Notes: a model not told the origin generated them from the letters alone. A DNA stretch of 64,000 nucleotides from Dictyobacter vulcani (GCF_008974265.1 NZ_BKZW01000002.1:1302001-1366000); one strand, 5' to 3'. Shown: positions 27,909 through 41,500, numbered from the stretch's first letter. Numbers and translations: made by a program.

Positions 27909-30900
27909 TTAGTTTGTCTCCTCCAACATATCTTCCTCATGCTCAGTATCATTGGGATCACCGAGTGGGCGTTCATCGATCAATAACTGGACTGCCGGTT
28001 CGACGTTGCGCATCGAGTTCAGGCAGGTAAAGGGTTCCCACTTGCCGCGCCTGGGTTCTTTGAGCAATCTGACCATGCCGTTGCGCTCCTCTTTATAGTT
28101 GAGGGTGGCATGCGTGTTGGCCTGTTTGAGCCAGTAGGCTTGCAGGAGCTTTAAATCATGCCGGACCCGCTCGCTGGCTTCCACCTCTCCTATCGCATTG
28201 GCTCGCTGAGAGATGATCTCGATGGCCTGTTCAAGTAACGCTGGATCATCGGTGATCTGGCTGGCGCTGTCGTTTTTGTTGAAGCGGCCACCGGTCAGAC
28301 GGACCATGCTGACGAGCAGGGCGGCCAGCCCACGATCCAGGGCACGCGGCGCAAAGGGGGTGACGGAGAGCGCCTCGACGTGTTGATAGAAGGTAGCGTG
28401 ATAGTGCTCGAACTGCTCATAGTGCGACAGATCACGTGGGCGCGCCCAGTTATAGACCGTACAGACCAGTCCCGGCGCATTACGACCGACGCGGCTGGTG
28501 GCCTGAATATATTCCGAGGTCGTCTTGGGTTGTCCCGTCACGACCATCAGGCCGAGGCGCTTGATATCGACGCCCACAGAGATCATATTGGTGGCCAGCA
28601 AGACATCGATGGGTTTGGGACTCCCCTCAATGCCAAAGCCTTGTTCCAGGCTACTCAATACCTCGGGAATATCACCTGAGCTGACGCGTGAGGTCAGTTC
28701 CTGGACTTTAGGGCGATTGCGGTTGCCCAGTCCACGTTTGTCCATACGCCAGATGCGGTTACTGATATCATCATCGACGAGGTGGCGCATCCCGCCCAGC
28801 TCACTCATCGAGTTAAAGTAGCCGACCAGCGTCATCCAGGGATCCGAGCTGGCTCCATATTTCTGGTAGAGCAGCTGGGCACCGGCCAGCAGGGACAGAT
28901 AGACACGGATCTGCGCGGCCTTCATACGGCGGCCATTGGCGCAGATGCCCAGATAGCGGCGACCCGGCGCCTCGGGTCCTGGCTTGCGCTGGAGCGAGAA
29001 AAAGTTATCCTCGACATCCAGACCCTGCGGCGGAAAGATATTGACGGTACGCATAAAGAGCGCCTCGACCTGTTTGCTGGCCTGGCGAATCGTGGCGGTG
29101 GCCGCAATCACCTTGGGCCGCACCTGCTGGCCTTTATAGGTCCAGGTTGCCAGGTGATCGACGGCCGTCTCATAGAGTCCGACCAGTGTTCCCAATGGAC
29201 CAGAGATCAGGTGCAGCTCGTCTTGAATAATCAGATCGGGTGGTCGCAAAGGAGTCTGGGGATAGCTGCGCGCCTCTGTAAGTTTGCCGACCGGCCGGTG
29301 CCTATCACTATCCTTGATCTCAGGTGAGCGGAAGCCATGGCGCTCACAATATTGATCCACCTGGCCGAAGAGCATCTGCGTCTCGCCCTTCCAGGGGAGC
29401 TGGGCAAACTTATCGACGGTCGCGATCAGCAGCGCGGGCAGCAGGCGATAGATCTCTTCATCGACCACCAGTACAGGGATACCCTCTGCATTGGATTTAG
29501 CACGACTGAACGGACATGTTCCAAATGGATCACTACAGTAGACCAGGGTGCGGCCACGGCCTTTTTCATAGCTCTCAACCAGGATATCTTTGCCGGCCTC
29601 AATCTCAAGGCCACACCAGGGACAATGCGTAATCTGACGCGGGTTGCCAGTGTTGTTGCTGTACTTGCTGGCATCGCGGGCCTGATTGATCGCCTCGGCC
29701 GAATCGCTGGTCGTATTAGGCGTGGAGCGCTGTCCTACCCAGAGTCCCAGGCGGAACGGAGTCTGGCCCCAGGTGCTGGTCCCGCCCCGGCGGATAATCT
29801 CGCAGGCGCAGATCAGGGCGGCCGCGCGCTGAAACTGTTGCAGGGTCAGCAGGCGCAGGGTATAGCGCATAATTACCGCGATCCCATCCTCGCCGGAGCG
29901 CCCCTCGATCACACCCTGGAGGCGACGAATGCCCAGCGTATAGGCAGTCAGGCCCAGATAGGCCTCGGTCTTACCACCACCGGTCGGGAACCAGAGCAGG
30001 TCAGCCAGGGCATCCTTCGTTGCATGGCGATCCTCATGGGCGGGATCGGTCAGGGCAGGCAGGTTGAGCAGGATAAAGGCCAGCTGGAAGGGACGCCAGC
30101 TGCGGTTGCCCGGCTGATCGATATCCACCAGCTCCTTAGAGCTCTTGCGCCGCTTCTCCTCTGCCAGTAGCGTATGGATGCGCTGGAGCCACATGGCGCG
30201 ATTCATAAAGCTAAAAGCCTGCGCCGCCTGCGGATCACTCCCGACCAGGGCGATACCGGCCGCGATGCGCCGTAATGTCTGGCGGCAGTTGTCGATCGCT
30301 GTCTGGGCGACTTTGGCATAGGGCTGGAGATGCTCTTGAGGATCGCTGATACGCCGCTCCTGTTCATCGATCCAGGTGGTATAGGTGCTGACCAGGGGTT
30401 GTAGCAAGCCTGGTAGCGCGTCCATCTCCGCTGCGGCCAGGGTGCGCATATCCAGACACAGATCGGCCAGGGCGGGAATATCCTCGGCCGTAGGAGCCTC
30501 GGTGCGCGGCACATCATAGCTGGGAATAAAGCGCGTCGTGAGCCGGTAGGCGCTGGTGGAATCCTGCGCGTGGGTCTCGGCATGCACGCTGACACCATGG
30601 CCGATGGCGAAACCGACCTGCTTGCGATAGAGCATCGAGAGCGCCTTATCCTCATCCTGATAGATCTTCTGAAGCTCGGATGGACGGCGCTGGAAGATCT
30701 GGCCACCGTTCGGCGCGGCCACACTCAGCTCGGGCTGAAAGAGATAGGCCGAGTCGCTGTTCTTCTTCGACTGCACACGCTGGCCATTAACCAGGAAAAT
30801 GGTGACCGTCCAGAAATCGGCTGAACGGCGCACCAATCCTTTGATATAGACGTCTGGCTGCTCGGTATCGGGGCTCTGTTGCTCAATTGTACCCTCGCGC

Positions 30901-31807
30901 AGGTGGATCTTCAGGGATTGGCCGCCGCGTGGTGTACGTTTCCAGATCTTGTTCGATTTAGCCTGACCTTCGGGCTTGACCTGACTATCGGCCCTGAGAT
31001 ACTGACCCCAGCTGGCCGTGACCAGTAGCTGTGTAGTCGCGCGATCGACGCAGAAGCTCATCCCAATCGAAGAAGGACTGAGGCTGGTCGTCTGCGAAGC
31101 ATCCGTCTCAGGCTCACCCTGCTCTTCCGCACCGCTCTCAATCGTCCCCTGACTCTCCTGCTCCTCCGGCGGGATAGACATATCGCGCGGAGCCAGGATC
31201 CCGACCAGATAGCGGTCATGGACCCGGAACTCATCCACCTCCTCTTCCGCGCCCCCGGCCGGACCGAGCAGGTCGCGCAGCATCAAATCTTCCAGCTCAT
31301 TGCGCATCTCATACTGCGAAGGGATACGTGCTTGCAGGATAGGTCCATCTGCTTGCTTATTTTTAACCTGCACCGGAACCTCGACCTTGCGCGTCGGCTC
31401 CGCATCATCGATATCTTCCAGATCCGGCAGCTCATCTTCAGGTAGCCATAGCTCAGGCCTGCTCGTAATCTTCGGCTTCGCCGGTAGCTCGATCGGCTTA
31501 CCGATAACGGTCGCCTCGCGATCATCGCGGCCCAGATTAAAGGCCGCCGCCACAATCGGATTCAGCGCCTCCGAAATCGTACTCACACCCAGCAACTCGA
31601 TATCATTTGAAAGATCAACCCCTTCAGAAGCGGAGCCAGATCCTCAGGAGTCACATCATGAGCGACCGCACTCCAATCCAGCTGGATCGTCCCGGCGCGT
31701 AACTCTTTATTCAAGCGTCGCAATTCAGACGCAGACGGCAATTGTGCCGCCAGACGAATCGTTTCCAAATCCCCATCCTTATCGTCTATGTTAATAATAA
31801 GCGACAT
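27909..31807 (-). CDS. drmA: DISARM helicase DrmA (reads with one single-base gap)
   Basis: An SF2-type helicase, reconstructed to 1299 aa, and the partner of DrmB in the DISARM core. Motifs: Walker A WFPTGGGKTEAYLGL, a DExH-like box IIQDELHLISG, motif III ATATIRQASKQ, and motifs V/VI ISVGVDIKRLGLMVV and QATSRVGRN. A four-Cys cluster lies in the middle (CPWCGLE, then CSDPFGTC). The start is taken as MSLIINIDDKDG (31807). The frame breaks at 31619-31622 (four G on the coding strand where five are expected; repaired join LLKGVDLSNDIELLGV). The open pieces are 31583-31834 and 27909-31595. Confidence 0.88.
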
Positions 31808-31836
31808 CTCATCAAAAGACCAATAAAAACGCAAAC

Positions 31837-32030
31837 GTAGGTTCGGCCCTCGCGGCCGATTGGTTTCCTCCCCGATATCCTCGGCATAGCATGATCAATC
31901 CGCCATTGGCCTCGTCTCGTGTCGATTTCTCCCCAACGGTGATCGCGAGGCGAGCCAATCGGCCGCACATTTCACGTTGGCGCAGAGGATATCGTAGGGG
32001 GAGTTAATCGACCGCGAGGGTCGAACCTAC
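31837..32030. repeat. GTAG hairpin pair between the fused helicase gene and drmA
   Basis: The left arm GTAGGTTCGGCC-CTCGC-GGCCGATTGG (31837-31863) and right arm AATCGACC...GGTCGAACCTAC (32006-32030) are separated by a partial third arm near 31955. The stem changes A to G and T to C together relative to the other copies, so pairing is kept. Confidence 0.7.
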
Positions 32031-32089
32031 GGGTATTGCTTCTCTTGATCTTTGAATGAGATGTTACCTTTCTTGTTTTTTTGATGCGT

Positions 32090-34209
32090 TTATATTTTGC
32101 GATTAAAGTTCCAGTATTGTGGGTCGAAGCCTTCGAGGAGCGGGGTGGTGGTATCGTGGGGGATGATCACCAGCAGGGCTCGCATGGCTCGGGTCATGCC
32201 GACAAACATGGTGCGGCGCTCGCGTGATAGGTGTTCGGCTCGCTCTTCGTCGGTGGCGTCGAGCGGGATGACGGGATAGTTGGTGGCGCTAAAGCCGGCC
32301 AGGGCGACGATCGGGAATTCGAGTCCTTTGGAGGATTTCAGGTTGATGACTTTGATGCCGGGCCGGCTGAGGTCGAGGTCGCGACCAGCCATGTAGGTGG
32401 CTTCAAGTCCTTGATTCTCCAGGGCGGTGGCCAGTCCACGGCCAGCGGATTCGCTGGGACAGAGGACGGCGCAGGAGCCAATCGGCAGGCGCAGGGTGCG
32501 GCTGGCCCGTTTGAAATAGTTGGCGAGCAGCTGGGCTTCATGGTTGATGCTGCTGACCGTGCGGGCGTCGGGCGTGGGGCCGCTATTGATGTACTGGGCC
32601 TGGATGACTTCGGGCTCTAATACCTCATTATTCAAATAGGATAGCGCGGCCTCGCCGACTTCGGCGGTGGAGCGATAGTTGGCTTTGAGGACACAGGTGC
32701 GGCCCTGGAAGCGCAGGCTGTCGTGGACATCGGACCAGGAGAAGCTGCTGCCATAGATCGACTGGTTGGCGTCGGCGGTAATAAAGAGGCGATTGGGCGC
32801 TTTACAGAGGGCGATCAGCATACGCAAGGCGCTGGGATCCAGATCCTGGGCCTCGTCGATGACCACGGCGTCATACTGCTGGTAGAACGGACTCTGCTCT
32901 ACTATTTCGGCGGCGCGCAGGCGGCGCAAGGCAAAGGTCTCCTTGCCCTGCGCATGCAGCAGTTCCAGCCAGTGCTGATAGACATTCCAGACCGCCGCGC
33001 GCTGGGTGGCATTCAGACGGAGCTTGCGGCCGGCGCGTGGGTCTTCGCATAGTCCACCTGGCTGGTCAGCTGGCGGGCGATAATAATTTTCTCGATTTCC
33101 TCCATCAGATAGTCATTGCCCATGCGCTTGAGGATGTCGCGCTGCGCCAGCTGCTGGAGCTGGTTGCCATTAAAGCTGGTCTCTTCGATGGCCCTGGCGA
33201 GCAGCTTCTTCGTGTGCTCACTGCTTTTCTCGATCTGATAGCGATTCTCCTGATGGCAGGAGGCGAGGATCTTCAGGGCTATACTATCGGCGGTGGCTAC
33301 TTTGACATATTGATGGTCGGGACCAAGCAGCTGCCTGAGTAGTTGCTCCGATGAGCGGATCAGCGCGTTGGTGTAGGTGGTGAACAGGATCTTTGGCTGG
33401 CGCTGCCCGGATGCCAGTAACTGCTTGAGCAGCGAGCGGATGCGATAGAGGGCGACCGTACTCTTGCCGGTGCCGGGTCCACCCTTGACCAGGGTCGGGC
33501 CGCTGCTATGCATCGACCAGCTCGCATAGCGCTCCTGATCGGGCGAGAGTTTGAGCAGGAAGGCTAACAGCTCGCCTTCTTTATAGCGCAGCAGATCCTC
33601 GACATCGTTCAAGACCAGATTGGGCTGCTCGATGACCTCTTCCATGGGAGGATCAAACATATAGCCGTCGATGCGCAGCAGGATCTCATCGGGTACGCCG
33701 GGACATGCCAGCAGCCGCTCTTGATCCTTGATGCGCAGCAGGCGGGTATGATAGCTGGCCGGTACACGCAGTTTATTGAGCAGCTCGACCGTAATTGGCT
33801 CTGGCAGCTGGTTACTGTCTGATGGGGCCATAAACATCTTATCCCAATCGGGTTGGGAAGACGTGCTGGTGCTCACATCGCCACTGATCACGGTCGGACC
33901 CAGCACATCGGATGACGGTGGGGCCTCCGGGGCGGCGGTATCGTTATAGGTATCATCATCGCGATCATCCATCTTATAGATGCAGACCACATCCTGCGCG
34001 CACGTGTAAAAGATCCGATAATCGCCAGAGCGGATCCGATACGGGCGGCCAGCCATATGGGTCAACTGCTTCTTCAACTTTCCATCTGGCAGCGGATTAA
34101 CCTCCAGCAGCTCAATCTTCTCGCGTACCTGCTTCATCTCTTTAGGCTGCAACTTCAGCAGATAATCCAGAAAAGCCGGCTTCATCACCATATCCCATTT
34201 TTTACTCAT
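32090..34209 (-). CDS. RelE/ParE-like domain fused to a UvrD-type helicase (reads with one single-base gap)
   Basis: Reconstructed length is 706 aa. The first 80 residues are a RelE/ParE toxin-type fold (MKPAFLDYLLKLQPKEM, then LTHMAGRPYRIRSGDYRIFYTC). Residues from about 215 are an SF1 helicase: Walker A KGGPGTGKSTVALY, motif II VVIDEAQDLD, motif III FITADANQSIYG, motif IV ANYRSTAEV, motif V NLKSSKGLEFPIVAL and motif VI MFVGMTRAM. The frame breaks near 33043 (one G missing), giving pieces 33013-34209 and 32090-32929. The gene lies 20 bases after drmMI, so it is embedded in the DISARM operon. The RelE-like part lacks a matching antitoxin gene and may be a ribosome- or protein-binding module. 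Confidence 0.8.
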
Positions 34210-34229
34210 AGCTTTATCATGAATCCTTT

Positions 34230-37200
34230 CTAAAGATCGAACAATGTAGCCTGTCCAGGCTCGTCATCAGTAGTGCCGGCCGCCGAGCCCGGATGCTGCC
34301 CGTTGCCGCCATCCTTACCCGCCTGATTCTTTTTAGCGCGACCATGCTGGTTATCGGCATCCTTAGCCAGCAACTTCTTACCCTTAGCCGTGGGCTTGCC
34401 ATTCTCATCCACCAGCCCGGCCGCCACCTCCTCCGCATGGCGCTGATGATTCAACAACAGCAAGCGATCCAACACCTCCTGCCGCGCCGCCTCACTGATC
34501 GTATAGCGCAAACCCTGCTTCGTCTCATGAAAGCCATGCTCCAACGCCAGATCATCCCACCCATACGCCTGCGCGACCGCCTCATCCATCTCCTTGTGTA
34601 GTTCCCGCAGCTTGATTATGTCTGGTGATTGCTCCTTGGGATTATGGAAGCGATTGTAAGTTTTTGTGAGACCCTCCTGGCGTGTTTGCATAATGGACTG
34701 GCGATGATTATAGTAGCTTTTTCCTTTCAATTCTAGATTTGTTGTATTATGAGGAAATGGATAAGTTTCAAAACAATCGCTTGGTGCATATACGGGGGTT
34801 AATCCCAACGTAGAACTGTTTGCTAAAACCCATTCAGTATGCAAACTCGTTTGTAATTGAATAAAATCTGTAAAAGAATTAAGCGCAAATACAATAACTT
34901 TTTGGTCGTACACCATTGTGTTTGGAACAAAGACAAAATTGTGATATTTACTTGTTTGAGCAACCACTAACACCTGTTTCATGTCAGAAATAGCATTTTC
35001 GAGCCCCTTCGCATAATCACCGTATATCCACCATTGTTCACGTCGGTTGAGACGTTTATTGTGATCTCTTTCGGGTTTAACTTTTTCCCTTACAATTTGG
35101 ATACAAATTGGATAAGTTTGTGCTTTTTCTAAAGACCAATTTTGAAAATTAATAATCCACCTACTAGGATTTTGCTCAAAATGTGTATTTAAATCCTCCC
35201 CATTTAAAAACGGCTTAGTGACTTCTTTATATCTTGAATCCATCTTTAAAATGATTTCTGCTTCTTTTGTTTCAAGTACAAATCCTTTGCCATATATATT
35301 GTGTCCTTTAAATGATTTTTTCATATTTGCGTACAATGATTTTGGTTTAGTATATTTGCTGTTAGAAGCAGTGAGTTGAGGTGATATATGTTTTACTATT
35401 TTGCCGTTTAGCCAATAGATACCATTCCAGTCACCTTTTCTTACCCACACTTGTGAAACTTCGAGAGATGCATCTCCGGGCCATTTATAAGTAGGAGTAG
35501 CTCTATATATTGTGTTGTCAATTGTAAGTAACTGAGCTAAACCTACATCTAAAGTATCCCTTGGGCTATTGTATTTGTCGCTAACAATGAAAAGTGACCA
35601 TGGCTAGTGATTAATGTCCCAGCTCTAAGAAAAAAGTAGGAACATAAATCTGCTTGACCGCCTCTTTTCCCCATAGCAATATAATTTACTAAATATTCTC
35701 TATATACGACTCCCAATGTATTGGTTATTTTTGCTCCACCCTGAAATGGTGGGTTGCCTACAATTGCAGAAAAGCCCATATTTCCTTTTTCATTGCCAAG
35801 AAATACTTCTGGAAATTCCAAGTACCAGTGAAATGGCCTACGATTTTTAAGCAACCCCTCTACTTCACTATGTATTCTCTTTAGTTCATTATTATTTGTG
35901 TCTCGGACTGTTAGGTTTTGGCTTTGGAACATCCCTTCACTAAAGGCTTGCATTAGCAGCATGTATTCATTACCAAGAGTGTCTTGGATATGTGCTTGTC
36001 TCTTTACGTCACTCAATGTGATGCCAATCAGTAAGTCTGCGCCGAGTTTGATCAATTCCATAGCTTGATCGGCTTCTTTAAGCATTTTTTCTTTGGTTTC
36101 GATGCCGCTGATATCGTGTTCGTGGAGCAGGCGGATCTGCCTGCGTAGTTGTGTCGCTCTAGGCACTGCGCTATCAGTTGCCCCTCGAATTCTGCTCATT
36201 TGGCTGATCTCGCCAGACTTGGCATCCATCGACCAGTTGGCTAGTTGTCTATCGCTGATTCCTAGTAGTGAATCGCCGCACCTCAAGGCATGGTCCAGGA
36301 AGGTGAAGGGTTGGCCTTTGGACATGGTGATCAGCCACATGGAGAGTTTGGCCATTTCGACGGCCATCGGGTTGATGTCGACGCCGTAGATGCAGCGTTC
36401 GCTGACCAGGCGGCGGGCGATAATCAGGCGCTCTTCGCGGTCGAGTGGGATAATCTCTTCGCTGGCTTCTCCGCTGGAGAGCTGACCGCTGGGCGTCTTC
36501 TGGGGGATGGCCTGCACCTTATTGATGTTGAGTTCGCGGTCGGTCTGTTCCCAGGCCTGGACGAGTTTCTCGGAGAGGTAGCGGCAGGCCTGGACCAGGA
36601 AGGCTCCGGAGCCCATGGCGATGTCGCAGACGGTCAGGCTGAGGATCTCTTCGGCTGTGCGCAATTGCCATTGCTCTTCGGGCCAGCCTTCGGCGGGTCC
36701 ATGATAGACAAGGGGATCCAGGGCGTGCTGGACGATCGGCTCGGTCAGGCTTCTCGGGGTGTAGTGGGTGCCGGTCGAGCGGCGGTCGCTACCTTTGGTC
36801 ATGTAGACGGAACCGGCGGTGATGATGGTGTAGTTCTGGAAGGTATCTTTGCGCAGCAGCCCGGCATAGGGTAGCACGCGCTGGAAGATTTCTTGCTGGT
36901 TATCGCAGGCCTCCATCAGGCGGCTGCGCTCCTGCTGCTTCTCAAACTGGACATCCAGGCCCTTTTTGAGCGCGGCCTCACTGCGGCCCGTGACTTCCTT
37001 CAGATAGTCAAGCAAGACCTTCTCACCTTTGCTGGCGCGTTGTTCCAGTTCTTCCAACGGCACTTCCGGCTCGGCCTTGTCGCTGCCCTGGAGTCCCAGG
37101 ATGGTGGCCGGGGCGCGCTTGACCGTATGGTCCAGCAGTCCTCATAGACATGGCCAATCTGCTCGATATCCAGGCCACGGAACGAGAGGCGGCGCGGCTC

Positions 37201-38457
37201 GATAAAGCCTCCGACGCGGACCTGCAGGTATTGCAGGGCGTTGAGTAGATAGAGTACAGTGCGGTTATCGATGTGCAGCGGCTGCGCCGGCACCTTGCTC
37301 CACTGTGTGCCAGCGGCCCGCCCTTCCAGGAAGGGGAAGCGATCAGGATTAAACAGGCGACCACCATAGGCTGGCATGTGGAGATCCACATGGTCGAGAC
37401 CACCATAGACAACGCGGAAGATCGCCAGCAGGCGGCTCCAGGCATCATAGCGCAGGCCCAGTACCTCTTCTCCGTGTTGATCAGCCTGCTCACGCAACTG
37501 CTGGTGCAGCGTCGAAGCGGCATAGTTGCGATCATAGATGGTATCTCCAAGCAGCAACAGGTTGCGTTCCTCGGCCGAGAGCAGGAAGACCAGGCGCATC
37601 ATCACCGTCAGCGCTGCCTCATAGAGCTGGATCTCGGGAACATCCTTGAGCAGCTCGCGACCGCTATCCTTATCCAGGCGATCCAGTGTCTGCACCAGCA
37701 CCTCGACGGCGCGGCGCACTTGATCACCCAGCTGCGTCGTCACCTCTTGCTGCTTGCTGGCACTCTCCGTCAGCAGCGCCTCCAGCGTCTTGTCGGCCTC
37801 CACATTAAAGAAGCGCTGCATGCACAGCAGGCTATGGAAGGCGCGCAGCGTCACCTTCTCCTCCAGCCACAGCGAGGCATACCAGGAGTAGTAGCCGGTC
37901 GTCTCACCAGCCGGCGCATCGATCAGCATCCAGTGCTCACCATTCGTAATCAGCCCGAGGCGCAGCCCATTTTTGCGCAGCAGCTCCATCATGCGCGTCT
38001 CCGGATAGGCCTTCCAGCTTTTGCCTGCTATCGGTTTCTGTAGATGCTGATTCTTCGGATACAACTGGATCAGCAGGCGTGGCTTCGGCTCATGAGGCGA
38101 CTTGATCACCAGCGTCGGGCGAATCGTCTCATTAGTCTCCTTCGGCTCAAAGCTCAGCGAGGCCGGAATATCCTGACCCTCCAGGAGCGCGCTCGGCTGC
38201 ATATCCAGTAGTTCTTCAAGCACAAAGCGCAGCCATTGATGATGGATAGCAGGATCAGGCCGCGAGCCTTCCTGATTATCGGCCCACTCCTCATAGGCCA
38301 GGCGCAGGCGGCGGCGCATCTCAGCCTCATCATCCTTTAAATCCAGGCCCTGCGGAAACGCATCCTGCAGGACAGGCAGGCTCAGGAAGGGGCCCGAGAC
38401 CTCGATCAGGGAAAGCCAATCGGCATGTTGGCGGGTAACGGATTGTTGGGCGACCAT
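34230..38457 (-). CDS. drmMI: DISARM class 1 adenine methyltransferase (reads with two single-base gaps)
   Basis: An N6-adenine DNA methyltransferase that marks self DNA, reconstructed to 1409 aa. The N-terminal half is helical (about 1-480). Motif I is TVCDIAMGSGAFLVQA, and the catalytic NPPF motif is in AIVGNPPFQGG. A target-recognition region follows, then a C-terminal helical end. The frame breaks at 37140-37141 (GAGGGA expected, GAGGA seen) and at 35558-35560 (CAAGGGG expected). The open pieces are 37000-38457, 35549-37063 and 34230-35450. Sequence from about 34,610 to 36,080 is strikingly AT-rich (15 of 60 G+C at 35101-35160) compared with its flanks. It covers the motif IV surroundings and the recognition region. 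Start ATG 38457 has AAAGGA upstream. Confidence 0.85.
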
Positions 38458-38482
38458 CGTGTCAGAGTCCTTTCAAGGGTAA

Positions 38483-38541
38483 GTAGCCGGGCGGGATAGT
38501 CCAGCACGCATGCAGCGTGCGCTATCCCGGCCCCTGGCTAC
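38483..38541. repeat. GTAG-bounded hairpin between drmD and drmMI
   Basis: An imperfect palindrome whose two ends both begin GTAGCC when read inward. It has a long GGGATAG/CTATCCC stem and a CACGC-ATGCA-GCGTG tip. It may stabilise or partly terminate the operon transcript after drmD. Confidence 0.6.
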
Positions 38542-38550
38542 ACTTCCTGC

Positions 38551-41500
38551 TTAACGTGCCAGATTGGAGGGCACCAGATAAGTTACAGCCACCGGAAAGA
38601 TGCGAGGTTTGGGATCAGTAAAGCGCTTCTCGATGCGCTCAACCTCCTGCGCAATCTCGGTATCGATCTGTTCTAAGCGCGCCTCCAGCGAGGCGATGTC
38701 GCGGTTGATCTGCTGGCGCTCCTCATGCGAGAAGCCGGAGAGCGAGAGCTGTACCACCTCGGGCTGTTGCAGCTCTTTGATGATATTGTTCTTCAGCTCG
38801 GTCAGGATGGCAGTGATATCCTTCTGCTCTTTATCGGCGCGATCCGTCATCTTCTTCTGGAGACTTTTGCTGCGCTCACCCATGCGCTCTTCCAGCGCGC
38901 GAATCAAGGGCGGCCGCTGGACATCCCATTGCGCGGCCAGCCGCTGCTGCATCTCGGGCGCGACCTCATCAGTCTGGGCTGCATCCAGCGCCTTTTTCAG
39001 CTGGCCCTCATTCATCTGCACAAAGCGCCCCTGGCGTAGATAGCCACCGGCGGCGATCACCTCTTCATGTAGTCTCTGATTATCGCCACCCAGGATCAGC
39101 AGGCGGGCATGCGCAACCACGGCCGGAGAATCCATGGTCAGCGCGGGGACGGTGCGTGCCGTGACGCGGTGCAGCTTGCTCTGCTCGCCACTGGCCCAGA
39201 CCTCGGCGCGCAGCAGGCGCAGCGACATCGTCACCAGGCGGTGATTCAGATGGGCCAGCACCACATCATCGCGTCCCTGGGCCAGATTATGATCAAAGAC
39301 AATCGGCCGCTTAACATGGGTATGGGGATGCTCAAGTCCCTCCGTACACCTGGCCCAGCTACCCGTCAACTCAGGTACATCGAAGACCTGGATTGGTTTA
39401 TGCTTGCCATGTGCATCCTTTAAGATCCTCGGTTGTAGCGGTGGCTGTTTGGCCAGCTCCAGTGCCGTCACCACTACCGCCTGGATATTCTCGGGTGTCA
39501 GTCCCAGCTCGCGCTTCCCCTCCTGCAACTGCTCATACAGCTGACGGATATGCGCCTCCAACCGCTCGCGCTGCTTGCGCTGGAACGCCAGCATGCGCCG
39601 CCCAGGAGCCCTGGACTCCGCTTTGACAGTATCCAGATTACGACGGCGGCCCAGCATGGCCTCCTCCACCTGAGTCGCGATCACCGGACCCACATTACCC
39701 AGATCCTCGCGGATATGCTCGATCTTATGCACCGCCTGCATCAAGAAATCCAGATCATCATCTAACTGCTGATGCTTCTCAACCGACATCGACTGTTGAT
39801 TATAGCGGCTACTGACAAAGTGATAGATATTCACTTCAGCGGCGCGCTGTCCATGGCGATCCACGCGCCCATTGCGCTGCTCCAACCGATTCGGATTCCA
39901 GGGAATCTCATAGTGGATCAAGCGCGAACAATGATTCTGTAGATCGATACCTTCCGATGCAGCGTCCGTGGCCAGCAGGATGCGCACCGACGAATCAGCC
40001 GGATCGGCCTGGAACGACGCCTTGATCTCCTCGCGGGTCTTCGTATCCATACCACCATAGAGCATTTGCAGGCGGCGCTCCCCATCGGGTCCAGCCTCGG
40101 CAAAGCCCTCGCGTGCCAGCAGTGCAAACAACCAGTTCTGCGTCGCCCGATACTCGGTAAAAATAATCACCCGCTCCTGGCCCCACTTGCCATGCGGCTT
40201 CAGGATCCTGAACAGCCAATCGATCAACTCCTGAGCCTTACTATCGGGGCGGCCACGGGCATCGCTGGCCCAGGCGCGCAACCGCGTCAGCAGAGCCTGC
40301 TCCTGATCCGTAGGAGCATGGAAGAGCGGAGCCACCGCATCCAGCGCCTCCGTCGTCACCTCATCCAGATATTCATCATCATCACTCTCCTCCTGCAACT
40401 GCTCCACCCGGCTGCGCAGAATCCCCTCGCTCGGCCGCTTCGTCACCGCCGTATGGCGCTGCTTCTCGCCCAGCGACTGCTCATGCTTCTCCAGCGTCGT
40501 ATAGAAAGCCTCAGGAGAAGAGAAGAGGCGCTTCTTCAGCAGCATCGTCACAAACTCAGACGCATAGCGCTCGACATTATCGCTGGCCTCTTTGATGCGC
40601 AGCGCACTATATTCCTGCAGCAACTGATGCGCCTCGCGCTCCTGCGGAGTATACGCCACCGGTAGCGGAGTAATCTGGCGTACGGCAAAGCGCGCCGAGC
40701 CATCCCAGCGCGTCGGCAACTCCGACTTCAAGCGCCGTACCATTACCGCATTCAACTGCTCATGATCCGGCTCCACGCCACGAGCGAAGCGCTGATTATC
40801 CAGCAGCTCCAGCAGAGCCGTAAAACTCTCGCGGTAGCCATTATGCGGAGTCGCCGAGAGAAACAACTTATGCTCAAAATGCGGAGCCAGCCGCCGCAGG
40901 GCCGCCGTGCGCTGTGAATCCATCGCATACTTACCCTGACCCGAAGGCGCGATATTGTGCGCCTCATCCAGGATCAACAGATCAAAGCGGCGCGGATAGC
41001 GCGGCTCACCCTCAGCAGGCAACGCCTCCGTAAAGAGCCGCAGTGGCCGCTCACGCTTCAAGAAATCGATCGACGTAATCAGGCGCGGAAAATGCTTCCA
41101 GGGATTCACATGCAAGCCCCGCTCACGGCGCAGCGAGCGCATCAACTCACTATCCACAATGCGGAACTCCAGGCCAAACTTATCGCGCATCTGATCGCGC
41201 CACTGCACCTGTAGAGCTGCCGGACACACAATCAAAATCTTACGTGCCCGATGGCGAATAATCAACTCCTGCGCCACCAGACCCGCCTCAATCGTCTTAC
41301 CCAGACCAACATCATCCGCGATCAACAGATTCGCGCGCGGCATCTGAATCGCCCGCGCCACCGGATCCAGCTGATAATCCTCAAGATCGATACCACTCAA
41401 AAACGGAGCCTGGATCGCTTTTACATCCGCACTCGAAGCCGCGCCCCAGCGTACCGCATGCAAAAAGGTATCCAGACGCTCAGGCGTATCAAACTGTACC

